Source: Sphingobacteriales bacterium UTBCD1 (lineage in GTDB: Bacteria; Bacteroidota; Bacteroidia; Chitinophagales; Chitinophagaceae). Taken from it: DNA of 64,000 nt. The notes beneath the pieces were generated by a model. That model did no database searches. It worked only from the letters and a program-made list of their open reading frames with translations, and was not told the origin of the DNA. Below are positions 17,165 to 26,728 of this stretch, piece by piece. Numbering within the stretch: the stretch's first letter is position 1; each line of letters begins with the position of its first letter. The translations under genes were made by a program, and so were the position numbers. The stretch spans positions 1-64,000 of the forward strand of contig MWTC01000044.1 in NCBI GenBank assembly GCA_002066995.1, given 5' to 3'.

Positions 17165-18403
17165 ATGCATAATTATATTCTAATCGTTGCAGCAGTGTTC
17201 ATTCTGTCTTGTAACAATCCGGACAAAGACGGATCACAATCACAGCAGCCTGATAAGGGAAAATATGAAAAAGGAAGTTTCGGATATGATCTTATGCTCC
17301 TGAAAAAATTTCATAAGGACCTGGTTGTTCTTGGCAATGATAGCTCCGGCTCAGCTGTTATTATTGCTCCTGCCTACCAGGGCAGGGTAATGACTAGCAC
17401 TGCTTCGGGGAGTAGCGGGTTGAGTTTTGGCTGGGTCAATCAGGATTTAATCGCATCGGGCAAACCTGCTGCGCACATGAATGCTTATGGCGGAGAAGAC
17501 CGCCTTTGGCTTGGGCCGGAAGGCGGACAGTTTTCAATTTTTTTTAAAAAAGGATCTGAGTTCGTCTATGATAATTGGTTTGTTCCTAAAGAGTTTGACA
17601 CAGAACCTTTCAATTTGATTTCATCTGATCGCACACAGGCAAAATTTGAGCGGCTAATACACCTGGAAAATTATTCAGGCACTCAGTTTGATCTCAGGTT
17701 GAACAGGGATATTCATCTACTGGACAAAAATGAAATTGACAGTGCATTGGGAATTTCTTTACCGGCAGGTTTGAAAGTTGTGGCGTTTGAATCTGATAAT
17801 GCTATCACCAACCAGGGTAAGAAAGCCTGGGATAAGAAAACCGGTATGCTTTCACTTTGGATTCTTGGGATGTTGAATGCTACTGAAAAAACAACGGTGG
17901 TTGTGCCATACAAGCTTGGTGATTCATCGAAGTTGGGAAAAATCGTTACAACAGATTATTTCGGTAAGATTCCTTCAGACAGGTTGAAAGTGGAGAACGG
18001 ACTGATATTCTTTAAGGCTGACGCAAATTACCGGAGCAAAATCGGGATATCTCCTGCAAGAGCTTTACCTGTACTTGGGAGCTATGATCCTGAAAATAAT
18101 GTGCTGACAATCGTACAATTTGATTTGCCTTCAGGCGCTAAAGACTATGTCAACTCATTGTGGAAGCTACAGGATCATCCGTTTTCAGGAGATGCCGTAA
18201 ATTCTTATAATGATGGCCCGATTGACGGGAAACAAATGGGAAAGTTTTACGAGGTGGAGAGTTCATCTCCTGCTGCCGCCCTGGCTCCCGGAGCCACTCT
18301 TACTCACCGTCAATGCACGTTCCATTTGCAGGGAGAAAAAAAAGACCTGGATGAGCTTGCAAAAAAGATTTTTGGCATAGGGGTGGATGCTGTTCATTTA
18401 TAG
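17165..18403 (+). CDS. Lipoprotein, DUF6786-like (mutarotase-like fold suspected)
   Basis: 412 residues; MHNYILIVAAVFILSC has a lipobox ending at Cys16, so it is a membrane-anchored lipoprotein. The body has motifs HMNAYGGEDRLWLGPEGGQFSIFF near residues 105-128 and regular beta-rich segments to the end. I associate this pattern with the Bacteroidota family DUF6786; the GEDRxWxGPEGG segment also recalls galactose-mutarotase-like sandwich proteins, which is inference. Role unknown, perhaps carbohydrate-related. It lies 65 bases upstream of the DUF2911 gene. Confidence 0.7.
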   Translation: MHNYILIVAAVFILSCNNPDKDGSQSQQPDKGKYEKGSFGYDLMLLKKFHKDLVVLGNDSSGSAVIIAPAYQGRVMTSTASGSSGLSFGWVNQDLIASGKPAAHMNAYGGEDRLWLGPEGGQFSIFFKKGSEFVYDNWFVPKEFDTEPFNLISSDRTQAKFERLIHLENYSGTQFDLRLNRDIHLLDKNEIDSALGISLPAGLKVVAFESDNAITNQGKKAWDKKTGMLSLWILGMLNATEKTTVVVPYKLGDSSKLGKIVTTDYFGKIPSDRLKVENGLIFFKADANYRSKIGISPARALPVLGSYDPENNVLTIVQFDLPSGAKDYVNSLWKLQDHPFSGDAVNSYNDGPIDGKQMGKFYEVESSSPAAALAPGATLTHRQCTFHLQGEKKDLDELAKKIFGIGVDAVHL

Positions 18404-18468
18404 ACGAGAATAAGAAAAAATGTAACTTTAGTCAGCGATAATTTATTTTTAAAATAAAAAAGTTTAAA

Positions 18469-19008
18469 ATGAAAAATTCAACGATCAGGTATTGCAGGAT
18501 TCTTGCAATTGCTGCTTTTATTTTACCATCAGTAGTTTTTGCACAGGGAGATAAATCAAAAAGAGCAAGCCCGCCTGCTACTGCCACAGGCAAGTTTGGA
18601 GAAGCAACTGTTACTATCAATTACAGCAGTCCTTCTGTGAAAGAAAGAAAAATCTGGGGCGATTTAGTTCCTTATGGCCAGGTATGGAGAGCCGGTGCTA
18701 ATGAAGCTACAGTATTTTCAACTGATAAGGATATTAAGGTGGAAGGAAAATCTTTGCCAGCTGGAAAATACAGTTTGTATGCTATTCCCGGTGAAAAAGA
18801 ATGGACGATCATCTTCAATTCACAAACGGGGCAATGGGGAATTAAAATGAGTGGTGAGACAACTGAAGATCCCGCAAAAGATGTCTTACGGGTAACTGTG
18901 ATACCCCAAAAAGCAAAAAGCTTTACTGAACATTTGACTTATGCCATCGACAAAAATGGTTTTGCCCTGGTTTGGGAAAACTTGGAAGTACCCGTATCTG
19001 TAAAATAA
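18469..19008 (+). CDS. DUF2911 family secreted protein
   Basis: 179 residues with a signal peptide ending around VVFAQG (residue 25). The body is the full DUF2911 domain: VTINYSSPSVKERKIWG, YGQVWRAGANEAT near residue 78, LPAGKYSLYAIPG near 103 and WTIIFNS. The domain is widespread in Bacteroidota envelopes, with no known biochemical role. A near-match -7 box TAACTTTA lies at 18423-18430. Ends at a strong terminator. Confidence 0.9.
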   Translation: MKNSTIRYCRILAIAAFILPSVVFAQGDKSKRASPPATATGKFGEATVTINYSSPSVKERKIWGDLVPYGQVWRAGANEATVFSTDKDIKVEGKSLPAGKYSLYAIPGEKEWTIIFNSQTGQWGIKMSGETTEDPAKDVLRVTVIPQKAKSFTEHLTYAIDKNGFALVWENLEVPVSVK

Positions 19009-19029
19009 TTTCTGAAAAATAAAATACTT

Positions 19030-19063
19030 ATGCCGGAGTTGTAAAAAACTCCGGCATTTTTTT
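19030..19063 (+). terminator. Terminator of the DUF2911 gene
   Basis: An 11-bp perfect stem, ATGCCGGAGTT (19030-19040) with AACTCCGGCAT (19047-19057), a 6-base loop and seven T residues. Confidence 0.92.
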
Positions 19064-19207
19064 ACAAAAATGACCAGGTATCAGGAGTCTTTTCTGTTTA
19101 AGAAGCAAGTGCAGGGCAAAAAAATATTTTACAGGCATCGTTATTGATGCCTGCAAAATATGTTGCATTGATCAATAGTGAAATTCAAATAAGCCGGGAA
19201 GCAGCCG

Positions 19208-19489
19208 CTACTTTTTAATTGCTTTTTTAATGAAACCTATAATGGCCATAAGAATTCCACCTCCGACTCCTCCACCAAGTACATTAGTCAGAATACTGGT
19301 TATGTCCAGTGAGCCATTGCCGGTGGGCAGACCTAATGGCCCGAGGAGCTGTCCTCCTAATCCACCACCCAATATGCCGACAATAGAATTCCCGATGGTT
19401 CCCAGTGAGAATTTTTTCATGATACCGCCGGCAACATTTCCGCCAACGGCGCCGCCTGCTAATTGAATAAGTAATGAAGTAATGTCCAT
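19208..19489 (-). CDS. Small glycine-rich membrane protein
   Basis: 93 residues, dominated by Gly, Ile, Leu and Val, with GGxxGG patterns (GGAVGGNVAGG, GGGLGGQLLG, GGGVGGG) typical of glycine-zipper membrane segments, and a basic tail IKKAIKK. Probably two or three membrane-associated helices. Similar small proteins occur in Bacteroidota without a defined role. Located between convergent and divergent neighbours as a single gene. Confidence 0.7.
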   Translation of the reverse strand: MDITSLLIQLAGGAVGGNVAGGIMKKFSLGTIGNSIVGILGGGLGGQLLGPLGLPTGNGSLDITSILTNVLGGGVGGGILMAIIGFIKKAIKK

Positions 19490-19670
19490 AACTGTAGTTT
19501 TGGTTCAATTAAAAATAATACATATTATGGAAATCCGGTATTTTTCTTTAAAGAAATGCCTGTTTGAGTATTCAAACTACATGAATAGCCAAAGCTTTTT
19601 TGCGGCAGGGTACAATTGCATCTTATCAGCACAATCCCTGATATAAAATCCTTTACAATATCTTCGCAGT

Positions 19671-21350
19671 ATGCAACAATTAATAGAATGTGTTCCCAAT
19701 TTCAGCGAAGGGAATGATATGGGAATCATTAAGCAGATCACTGATCAGATAGAATCAGTAGAAGGCGTTCGTCTGCTAAATGTAGATCCCGGTAAAGCCA
19801 CCAACAGAACGGTGGTAACTTTTGTTGGAGAGCCAAGGGCAGTAACAGAAGCTGCTTTTCGTGCCATTAAAAAGGCAGGAGAACTGATTGACATGAGCCG
19901 GCATAAGGGAGAGCACCCGAGAATGGGAGCTACAGATGTTTGCCCTCTGATACCGGTTTCAAACATTTCCATGGAGGAAACCGCCACATATGCACAACAA
20001 CTGGCAAAAAAAGTGGGAGAAGAGTTAAAGATACCGGTGTATTTGTATGAGGCAGCACAGCCTGATAAAAAAAGGAGCAACCTTTCAATAATCCGTGCCG
20101 GTGAATATGAAGGATTTTTTAAAAAAATAAAAGAACCGGAGTGGAAGCCAGATTTTGGGCCTGTTGAATTTGATGCTAAAAGAGGCGGCACTGTAATCGG
20201 GGCAAGAGATTTCCTGGTGGCATATAATGTGAACCTGAATACAACATCAGTACGCCGGGCCAATGCTATTGCATTTGATGTAAGGGAAGCAGGAAGGAAG
20301 TCAAAAACCGTGGTTAAGGATGAGAAAGGAAATGAGGTTGAAATTGAAAAAAATCAACCCGGCACATTAAAATCTGTAAAAGCCATTGGCTGGTTCATTG
20401 AAGAATATGGGATTGCCCAGATATCCATGAACCTTACCAATATCAATGTGACTCCTGTTTATATAGCATTCGATGAAGTATGTAAAAAAGCCGGTGATCG
20501 TGGTATCCGGGTTACGGGAAGCGAACTGGTTGGGTTGATCCCATTGAAAGCAATGACTGATGCCGGAAAATATTTTTTAAAAAAACAAAAAAGATCGGTT
20601 GGCGTTTCGGAGAAGGAATTGATCCGGATTGCAATAAAATCTATGGGGCTTGATGAGTTGACGCCGTTCAAACCGGAAGAGAAGATCATTGAGTATATGC
20701 TGCGGGATCCCGCCGAAAGTAAATTGGTACGCATGACCCTTGCTGATTTTGCCGATGAAACGGCAAGTGAAAGTCCAGCACCCGGCGGTGGTTCTATTTC
20801 ATCTTATGTAGGTGCATTGGGAGCATCACTGGCAGCAATGGTGGCAAATTTATCTTCACATAAAAAGGGATGGGATGATCGTTGGGAAGAATTCAGCAAC
20901 TGGGCGGAAAAAGGCCAACAGTATAAAGATGAAATGATCCGGTTGGTGGATCAGGATACGGAGGCTTTCAATAAAATTATGGAAGCATTTGCTTTTCCTA
21001 AAGCGACTGAAGATGAAAAAAGGACCCGGAAAGAAAAAATACAAAGTGCAACGAAAACAGCAATTGAAATCCCATACAAAGTGATGCAGACTGCTTATGC
21101 AAGCATGGAAGTAATCAAAGAGATGGCAGAAAAAGGGAATCCTAATTCAGTATCGGATGCGGGTGTTGCCGCATTATGTGCCCGGAGCGCCGCGATGGGG
21201 GCATTCCTGAATGTCCGGATTAACACTGCAGGTTATGAGGATAAAAAATTTGTTGCTGATGTTATTTCAAAAGGGGAAGAATTGGAGTTGAAAGTTATTG
21301 CTTTAGAAAATGAAATCCTCAGGATCGTCCATTCAAAGATCAGGCCTTAG
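19671..21350 (+). CDS. ftcD: Glutamate formimidoyltransferase / formimidoyl-THF cyclodeaminase fusion
   Basis: 559 residues combining two enzymes. Residues 1-~300 are the formiminotransferase (ECVPNFSEGND start; MSRHKGEHPRMGATDVCP with the catalytic His near 79), moving the formimino group of formiminoglutamate to tetrahydrofolate. Residues ~355-559 are the cyclodeaminase (ADFADETASESPAPGGGSISS near 360), releasing ammonia to give methenyl-THF. It uses the product of HutI (13946). A near-match box TATCTTCG precedes the ATG. Its stop overlaps the stop of the convergent ABC-F gene by 4 bases. Confidence 0.95.
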   Translation: MQQLIECVPNFSEGNDMGIIKQITDQIESVEGVRLLNVDPGKATNRTVVTFVGEPRAVTEAAFRAIKKAGELIDMSRHKGEHPRMGATDVCPLIPVSNISMEETATYAQQLAKKVGEELKIPVYLYEAAQPDKKRSNLSIIRAGEYEGFFKKIKEPEWKPDFGPVEFDAKRGGTVIGARDFLVAYNVNLNTTSVRRANAIAFDVREAGRKSKTVVKDEKGNEVEIEKNQPGTLKSVKAIGWFIEEYGIAQISMNLTNINVTPVYIAFDEVCKKAGDRGIRVTGSELVGLIPLKAMTDAGKYFLKKQKRSVGVSEKELIRIAIKSMGLDELTPFKPEEKIIEYMLRDPAESKLVRMTLADFADETASESPAPGGGSISSYVGALGASLAAMVANLSSHKKGWDDRWEEFSNWAEKGQQYKDEMIRLVDQDTEAFNKIMEAFAFPKATEDEKRTRKEKIQSATKTAIEIPYKVMQTAYASMEVIKEMAEKGNPNSVSDAGVAALCARSAAMGAFLNVRINTAGYEDKKFVADVISKGEELELKVIALENEILRIVHSKIRP

Positions 21351-23344
21351 GAATTTGATTCAAGATTCATAATTTTTTCGAAAACCTGTTCGTATTGTTT
21401 ATTAAGTTGTTCTAATTCGGCAGCTACTTTTTTATAGGCGGCTTCTGTTTTCAGAAATTTTTCTTTGTTGGCATAGGTACCCGGTTCAGCCAAAGCCGTT
21501 TCCAATAATTGTTTTTGTTCATTGAGCCCGGTGATCTTTTCCTCCAGTTGCTGAAAAATACGCTGTTGCTTTTGCAATTCTTTTTTGCCTTCCCGGCCCC
21601 CAGAAGGCGAGGCGCCGGAGTTATTTAATTCAGCTTTGTTTGGTTCTTTTGCAGGTTTCTTTTCAGATTTGTTTGATCTGTTCAATTCTTTTGACTTTTC
21701 TGCTTCCTGGCTTGCATTACCTGCTGGCAGGCTTTGTGATAAAGATCCCTGCCGCTCTTTCCATTCCGCCCATTCTTTGTATCCGCCTTTGAATTCTTTG
21801 ATGTCATGATCTGCAATCTCCCAGATCTTGTTGGCAGTCTGAGAAATAAAATAGCGGTCATGGCTGACCAGGATATAACTGCCTTCATATTTATTTAAAG
21901 CTTCGGCCAGCAATTCGCAACTGTGCATATCCAGGTGATTGGTCGGCTCGTCAAGCAATAAAAAATTTGCCCTGCTGATAATTGTTTTTGCCAATGCCAC
22001 CCTTGCCTTTTCACCGCCACTCAGTACTTTGATCTTTTTCTCTACATCGTCGCCGCTGAATAAGAAGCAGCCAAGAAGAGTTCTTAGCTCAAGTTCTGTT
22101 TTCTGGCTACCGCATTCCATCATTTCTTCAATGACAGTGTGTTCCAGATTCAATGCTTCCAATTGATGCTGTGCATAAAAACTTTCTTCAACATTATGAC
22201 CCCATTTTCGTTCGCCGGAAAAGGATTCCGTACCTGCGATCAGGCGAAGCAATGTTGATTTCCCTTTTCCATTTGCCCCTATCAAAGCAATTTTATCACC
22301 CCTGGTTATTTCAGCTGATGTATTTTTTACAATGACATTTTCTCCAAAAGTTTTTGTAACATTTTTTAATTCAACCAGGACCTTGCCGGGTACCTTGTCC
22401 ATCCGGAAGTTGATCCTGATATTAGGGCGTTCTGTTTCCGGCTCTTCGATCCGATCCAGTTTTTCAAGTTTTTTGATCAGGCTTTGCGCCATGGCAGCTT
22501 TGCTTGCTTTGGCCCTGAAACGTTCTACTAATCTTTCATTTTGCCGGATATAATCTTGCTGATTTTCGTAAGCCCTTTGCTGAATTTCAATCCGTTCTTC
22601 TTTTTCCTTTTCATAAAAATCGTAATTACCATTGTAAATATGAATATGCTTTTGATACAGCTCGACAATTTTGGTCACCATCCGGTTCAGAAAAAATTTG
22701 TCATGGCTGACAATTACCACAGCACCCTGGTAGTGCTGGAGATATTTTTCCAGCCATTCAATAGAAGGGAGGTCGAGGTGGTTGGTAGGTTCATCCAGTA
22801 ATAAAAGATCAGGTTGTTGCAGTATCATTTTTGCCAGCAGCACTCTCATTCTCCAGCCTCCGCTGAATTCCCGGTATGAACGGCCCAGATCGTTATTGGC
22901 AAAGCCAAGACCCTGCAGCACCTCTTCTGTTTGATGATGAATATTATAGCCGCCGAGAATTTCCAGTTCATGCAGTTTGTCTGAATAATCATGAACCAGT
23001 TTGTCATCAGGATTTTTTTCTAATTCTTTTCCTAATTCTTCAATTTGTTTTTCTAACTGCAAAATTTTTTCAAATGCTCCCAGCGCTACTTGTAAAATTG
23101 ATTGATTTGTATCGAAGCTTAACAGGTCCTGGTGCAGGTACCCGATAGTAGTGTTACGGCCTTTCTCTATTGTTCCTTTTGAGGGAGAATATTCTCCTGC
23201 CAGCAATTTTAAAAGAGTAGATTTACCGGTTCCGTTAAAACCAATAAGCCCGATGCGTTCGTTAGGCTGTATATGCCAGGTAGCATCCTCTACAATAGTA
23301 CGGGCGCCAAATTCAAATGTAACATTTTGTAAACCTGCCAGCAT
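21347..23344 (-). CDS. ABC-F family ATPase (Uup-like)
   Basis: 665 residues with two ATPase domains and no membrane segments. Domain 1: GFNGTGKST near residue 36, FSGGWRMR near 148, LLLLDEPTNHLD near 171. Then the helical linker, and domain 2: GANGKGKST near 352, LSGGEKAR near 437, LLLDEPTNHLD near 459. A charged coiled-coil C-terminal extension (about 590-660) resembles the Uup DNA-binding tail. ABC-F proteins act on the ribosome (translation rescue or antibiotic protection) or, for Uup, in transposon precise excision and ribosome assembly. A housekeeping role is more likely than resistance here. Confidence 0.92.
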   Translation of the reverse strand: MLAGLQNVTFEFGARTIVEDATWHIQPNERIGLIGFNGTGKSTLLKLLAGEYSPSKGTIEKGRNTTIGYLHQDLLSFDTNQSILQVALGAFEKILQLEKQIEELGKELEKNPDDKLVHDYSDKLHELEILGGYNIHHQTEEVLQGLGFANNDLGRSYREFSGGWRMRVLLAKMILQQPDLLLLDEPTNHLDLPSIEWLEKYLQHYQGAVVIVSHDKFFLNRMVTKIVELYQKHIHIYNGNYDFYEKEKEERIEIQQRAYENQQDYIRQNERLVERFRAKASKAAMAQSLIKKLEKLDRIEEPETERPNIRINFRMDKVPGKVLVELKNVTKTFGENVIVKNTSAEITRGDKIALIGANGKGKSTLLRLIAGTESFSGERKWGHNVEESFYAQHQLEALNLEHTVIEEMMECGSQKTELELRTLLGCFLFSGDDVEKKIKVLSGGEKARVALAKTIISRANFLLLDEPTNHLDMHSCELLAEALNKYEGSYILVSHDRYFISQTANKIWEIADHDIKEFKGGYKEWAEWKERQGSLSQSLPAGNASQEAEKSKELNRSNKSEKKPAKEPNKAELNNSGASPSGGREGKKELQKQQRIFQQLEEKITGLNEQKQLLETALAEPGTYANKEKFLKTEAAYKKVAAELEQLNKQYEQVFEKIMNLESNS

Positions 23345-23357
23345 ATCAGAAAAGCTG

Positions 23358-23365
23358 CAAATTTA
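23358..23365 (-). promoter_or_regulatory. -7 box of the ABC-F gene
   Basis: CAAATTTA on the plus strand is TAAATTTG on the minus strand. It lies 13 bases upstream of the start codon at 23344. No clear -33 element. Confidence 0.45.
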
Positions 23366-23419
23366 ATTACAATTAACAGTTATTGGAAAAGTAAGTACGA
23401 TTGATCCTCCGATCATGGT

Positions 23420-23427
23420 TATTTTTG
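23420..23427 (+). promoter_or_regulatory. -7 box of the DUF3347 gene
   Basis: TATTTTTG, an exact match 19 bases before the ATG at 23447. A TTG at 23401 is 16 bases upstream, shorter than the usual spacer. Confidence 0.5.
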
Positions 23428-23446
23428 CAGAAATTAATCGGCTTAT

Positions 23447-24184
23447 ATGAAAAAAATACTGGATTTACTAGCAATTATTTTACCATTGATCCTGTTATTT
23501 CTCCCTTTACTGGGAAAGCTTTATACGGGCAGGCCAAAAAAAAATGCAGAATCCGTATTACGCTCTCCATGGATCATCCGTTTTATCAGCACTTTTTTGG
23601 TCGTTACGTTATTATTGACCGGCATTATCCGCTATGTTTTTTTCAGTAATGCATCTTCCGGTTCTGGTGATTCAATACCGGAGCCTCTTTCTGTCAGCAA
23701 GCACAGTTCTGATTTTAATGAATCACTGCAAAATGTTTTGAACGCCTATTATAATCTGGCAGGCGCATTTGCTTCCGGTGACACTTCTTCCATCCACACT
23801 ACGGCTGTTGCACTAAAAAATGCATTTGGAAATTTTAAAATGGAAGAGCTGAAACAGGACTCCACCATTTACCTGACAGCCATTGACCCGGTCAGTAATT
23901 CAAAGGCGGAGTTGGAAAGTATTTTAATTGATCCGTCCATGGACGAAAAACGTGGATCCCTGAATATTTTATCTGATAACCTGCGCAACCTGTTGGTGGT
24001 GGTAAAATATGATCTTACAAAAGTGTATTGGATGCAATGCGATCAGGCTTTTGGAGAAAATAAACCAGGGAACTGGCTGAGCAGGTCAATTGATTCAAAA
24101 AATCCTTATTCATTGAAAGATGGCAAGCCCTGCGGGTTTCCCAAAGACACACTCAACTATATGCAACAGGAACCGGTAAAATAA
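23447..24184 (+). CDS. DUF3347 domain membrane protein
   Basis: 245 residues: two hydrophobic helices (residues 5-23 and 45-66), then a soluble DUF3347 domain at about 85-235. Family features visible are the helical start LQNVLNAYYNLAGAFASGD, VYWMQCDQAF near 198 and the ending WLSRSIDSKNPYSLKDGKPCG. DUF3347 domains occur next to heavy-metal efflux proteins and in envelope proteins, with proposed metal (copper) binding; two cysteines are kept. It begins a two-gene unit with the TonB receptor 29 bases downstream. Confidence 0.8.
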   Translation: MKKILDLLAIILPLILLFLPLLGKLYTGRPKKNAESVLRSPWIIRFISTFLVVTLLLTGIIRYVFFSNASSGSGDSIPEPLSVSKHSSDFNESLQNVLNAYYNLAGAFASGDTSSIHTTAVALKNAFGNFKMEELKQDSTIYLTAIDPVSNSKAELESILIDPSMDEKRGSLNILSDNLRNLLVVVKYDLTKVYWMQCDQAFGENKPGNWLSRSIDSKNPYSLKDGKPCGFPKDTLNYMQQEPVK

Positions 24185-24213
24185 TAATTCTGTTGTTATG
24201 ATGTATTAGACCA

Positions 24214-26586
24214 ATGAGAAAGAACATTTTTATTGTACTGGTATTAATAATTTCTGTTTACGCTCAAGCTCAGAATAAGACTCCGCACAGTGGCAGGTTC
24301 ACATTGAATGGATATGTCCATGACAGCCTTTCAGGGGAAACCATTATTGGTGCTTCGATAATCGTTAACGGGGAATCAAGAGGTGTCCTGAGCAACCAAT
24401 ATGGGTTCTATTCAATTACTCTTGATTCTGGTTCCTATGTACTCAATGCTTCGCATATCGGATATAACACAAAATCCGTGCAGGTAAATCTTGACAGCAG
24501 CCTTTCCTACAATTTTGAAATGATCCCTAAATCAGCAGCGTTGAAAGAGGTAATTGTTTATTCCAGACGACGTGATGGGAACGTAAAGAATGCGCAGATG
24601 GGAAAAATTGATCTTTCTATAGGGCAGGTCAGAAATATTCCGGCTTTATTAGGAGAAGTGGATATTTTAAAAGCGATCCAGCTATTACCGGGCATTCAAA
24701 ATGCAGGAGAAGGGAATGCGGGCTTTTATGTCAGGGGAGGGGGACCCGATCAAAATCTTATCATGCTCGATGATGCGGTAGTGTATAACACAGGGCATTT
24801 GTTTGGATTTTTTTCCATTTTTAATTCTGATGCCATCAAAGATGTATCGTTGATCAAAGGGGGAATGCCTGCCCAGTATGGTGGGCGATTGTCATCGGTG
24901 CTTGACATCACTATGAAAGATGGCAATATGAATAATATGGAAATGGAGGGAGGTATCGGATTAATTGCTTCCCGTTTTTCCATACAGGGGCCGGTAAAAA
25001 AGGATAAATCGTCTTTCATGCTGTCTGCCCGTCGCACATATATTGATGCCCTGGTAAAACCATTCATAAAAAAGACCAGCAGCTTTCATGGCTCAGGGTA
25101 TTATTTCTACGACCTGAATGCAAAAGCCAATTACCGGTTTTCAGAAAAGGACCGTTTATATCTCAGCGGATATTTTGGAAGAGATGTATTTGATTTCAGA
25201 GACAGGGATCAGTCATTTGCAACAAACATTCCCTGGGGGAATTCTACGGCCACATTACGGTGGAATCATGTATTTAACCGGAGATTATTTGCCAACACTA
25301 CTTTGGTGTATAACAATTATAAGTTCCGTTTTGATGCCATGCAGGAAAACCTGGCATTAAACCTCTCGTCCGGAATCCGCGACGGGAATATGAAAATTGA
25401 TTTTGATTATTATCCCCTGCCTCAGCATAAATTGAAGTTTGGCGGGTTGGTCACTTATCACAAGTTTATACCTAATGTGGTATCCGGTCACCAGGATTCA
25501 ATGATCTTTCATCCCAACAATGAAAACAACAAGTATGCAATTGAAAATGCGGTATACCTGCAGGATGACTGGGAAGTCAGCAATAAGATAAAAATCAACT
25601 ATGGACTTCGCTGGAGCGGCTTCACGCAGATCGGACCTTACATCAAATATGTCCGTGATATTAACCGGAATAAAACAGACAGTACTGTTTATAAAAGTTT
25701 TCAGCCGGTAAAAACCTATGGGGGACCTGAGCCCCGTATTACTGTTCGCTATTCATTGAATGATGAAACTTCACTGAAAGCAGCCGTTACACGAAATTAT
25801 CAATACATTCATTTGGTGAGTAATTCAGGCAATACGCTCCCTACTGATCTTTGGGTACCGAGTACTTATATCGTAAAACCTCAGATGAGCTGGCTTTATT
25901 CTGCAGGGGTATTTAAGAATTTCAGCAATAATCAATATGAAACATCGCTGGAGCTGTATTACAAGGTTATGAAAAACCAGATTGAATACGGTAACGGGTA
26001 CACCCCTTCACTTTCCGATCCTGAAACGGAATTTGTTTTTGGAAAGGGGTGGAGTTACGGTTCTGAATTGTTCATCAATAAAGTGAGGGGAAAGTTTACC
26101 GGGTGGATCGGTTATACCCTCTCATGGACCTGGCGTAGATTCAGGGATTTAAATAACGGACAAAAATATCCTGCAAAATATGACCGGAGGCATGATCTGA
26201 GTATTGTAGCTAATTATGAAAAAAATAATAAATGGAAGTTTGGGTCAGTTTTCGTGTTTGGTACCGGAAATGCGATCACACTCCCGGAACAGTTTTATGT
26301 GATCAGTGGTGTGCTGACGCAGGAATACAGCCGGCTGAACCAGTACCGGATGAAACCGTACCATCGTCTTGACCTTTCAGCAACTTATACTCCGGTTCCA
26401 AAAAAGAAAAGGAGAATAAAGTCTTATTGGGTTTTCAGTATCTACAACGTGTACAGCAGGATGAATCCATATTTCCTTTATTTTAGTCAGAAAGGGAGCC
26501 CGTACAACGGGACTTTGCAGATACAGGCAAAGCAGGTATCGCTTTTCCCCGTCTTACCAGCGGTAACATGGAACTTTGCATTTTAA
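24214..26586 (+). CDS. TonB-dependent receptor
   Basis: 790 residues: signal peptide (residues 1-20, ending VYAQAQ), carboxypeptidase-like domain at about 30-110 (GYVHDSLSGETIIGASI, ISTGYNTKSV-like segment SHIGYNTKSV), plug domain at about 135-235 (LGEVDILKAIQLLPGIQ, GFYVRGGGPDQNLIMLDDAVVYN), and a barrel to the terminal aromatic WNFAF, as expected for outer-membrane insertion. This receptor type is usually encoded beside a DUF4249 lipoprotein; here the only DUF4249 gene is at 52596. Substrate unknown. Confidence 0.92.
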   Translation: MRKNIFIVLVLIISVYAQAQNKTPHSGRFTLNGYVHDSLSGETIIGASIIVNGESRGVLSNQYGFYSITLDSGSYVLNASHIGYNTKSVQVNLDSSLSYNFEMIPKSAALKEVIVYSRRRDGNVKNAQMGKIDLSIGQVRNIPALLGEVDILKAIQLLPGIQNAGEGNAGFYVRGGGPDQNLIMLDDAVVYNTGHLFGFFSIFNSDAIKDVSLIKGGMPAQYGGRLSSVLDITMKDGNMNNMEMEGGIGLIASRFSIQGPVKKDKSSFMLSARRTYIDALVKPFIKKTSSFHGSGYYFYDLNAKANYRFSEKDRLYLSGYFGRDVFDFRDRDQSFATNIPWGNSTATLRWNHVFNRRLFANTTLVYNNYKFRFDAMQENLALNLSSGIRDGNMKIDFDYYPLPQHKLKFGGLVTYHKFIPNVVSGHQDSMIFHPNNENNKYAIENAVYLQDDWEVSNKIKINYGLRWSGFTQIGPYIKYVRDINRNKTDSTVYKSFQPVKTYGGPEPRITVRYSLNDETSLKAAVTRNYQYIHLVSNSGNTLPTDLWVPSTYIVKPQMSWLYSAGVFKNFSNNQYETSLELYYKVMKNQIEYGNGYTPSLSDPETEFVFGKGWSYGSELFINKVRGKFTGWIGYTLSWTWRRFRDLNNGQKYPAKYDRRHDLSIVANYEKNNKWKFGSVFVFGTGNAITLPEQFYVISGVLTQEYSRLNQYRMKPYHRLDLSATYTPVPKKKRRIKSYWVFSIYNVYSRMNPYFLYFSQKGSPYNGTLQIQAKQVSLFPVLPAVTWNFAF

Positions 26587-26728
26587 AAAGGGGCAACAAT
26601 ATTTATTGGCCCGGATTTATTTTAATCATTTATACTGAAATTATTTTTAATGATTGATTAATTTAGCGAGCAGTTGAACCGGTTAAATACGATAATATAA
26701 TAACCAAATTGTAAAGACTTTAAGTTTC

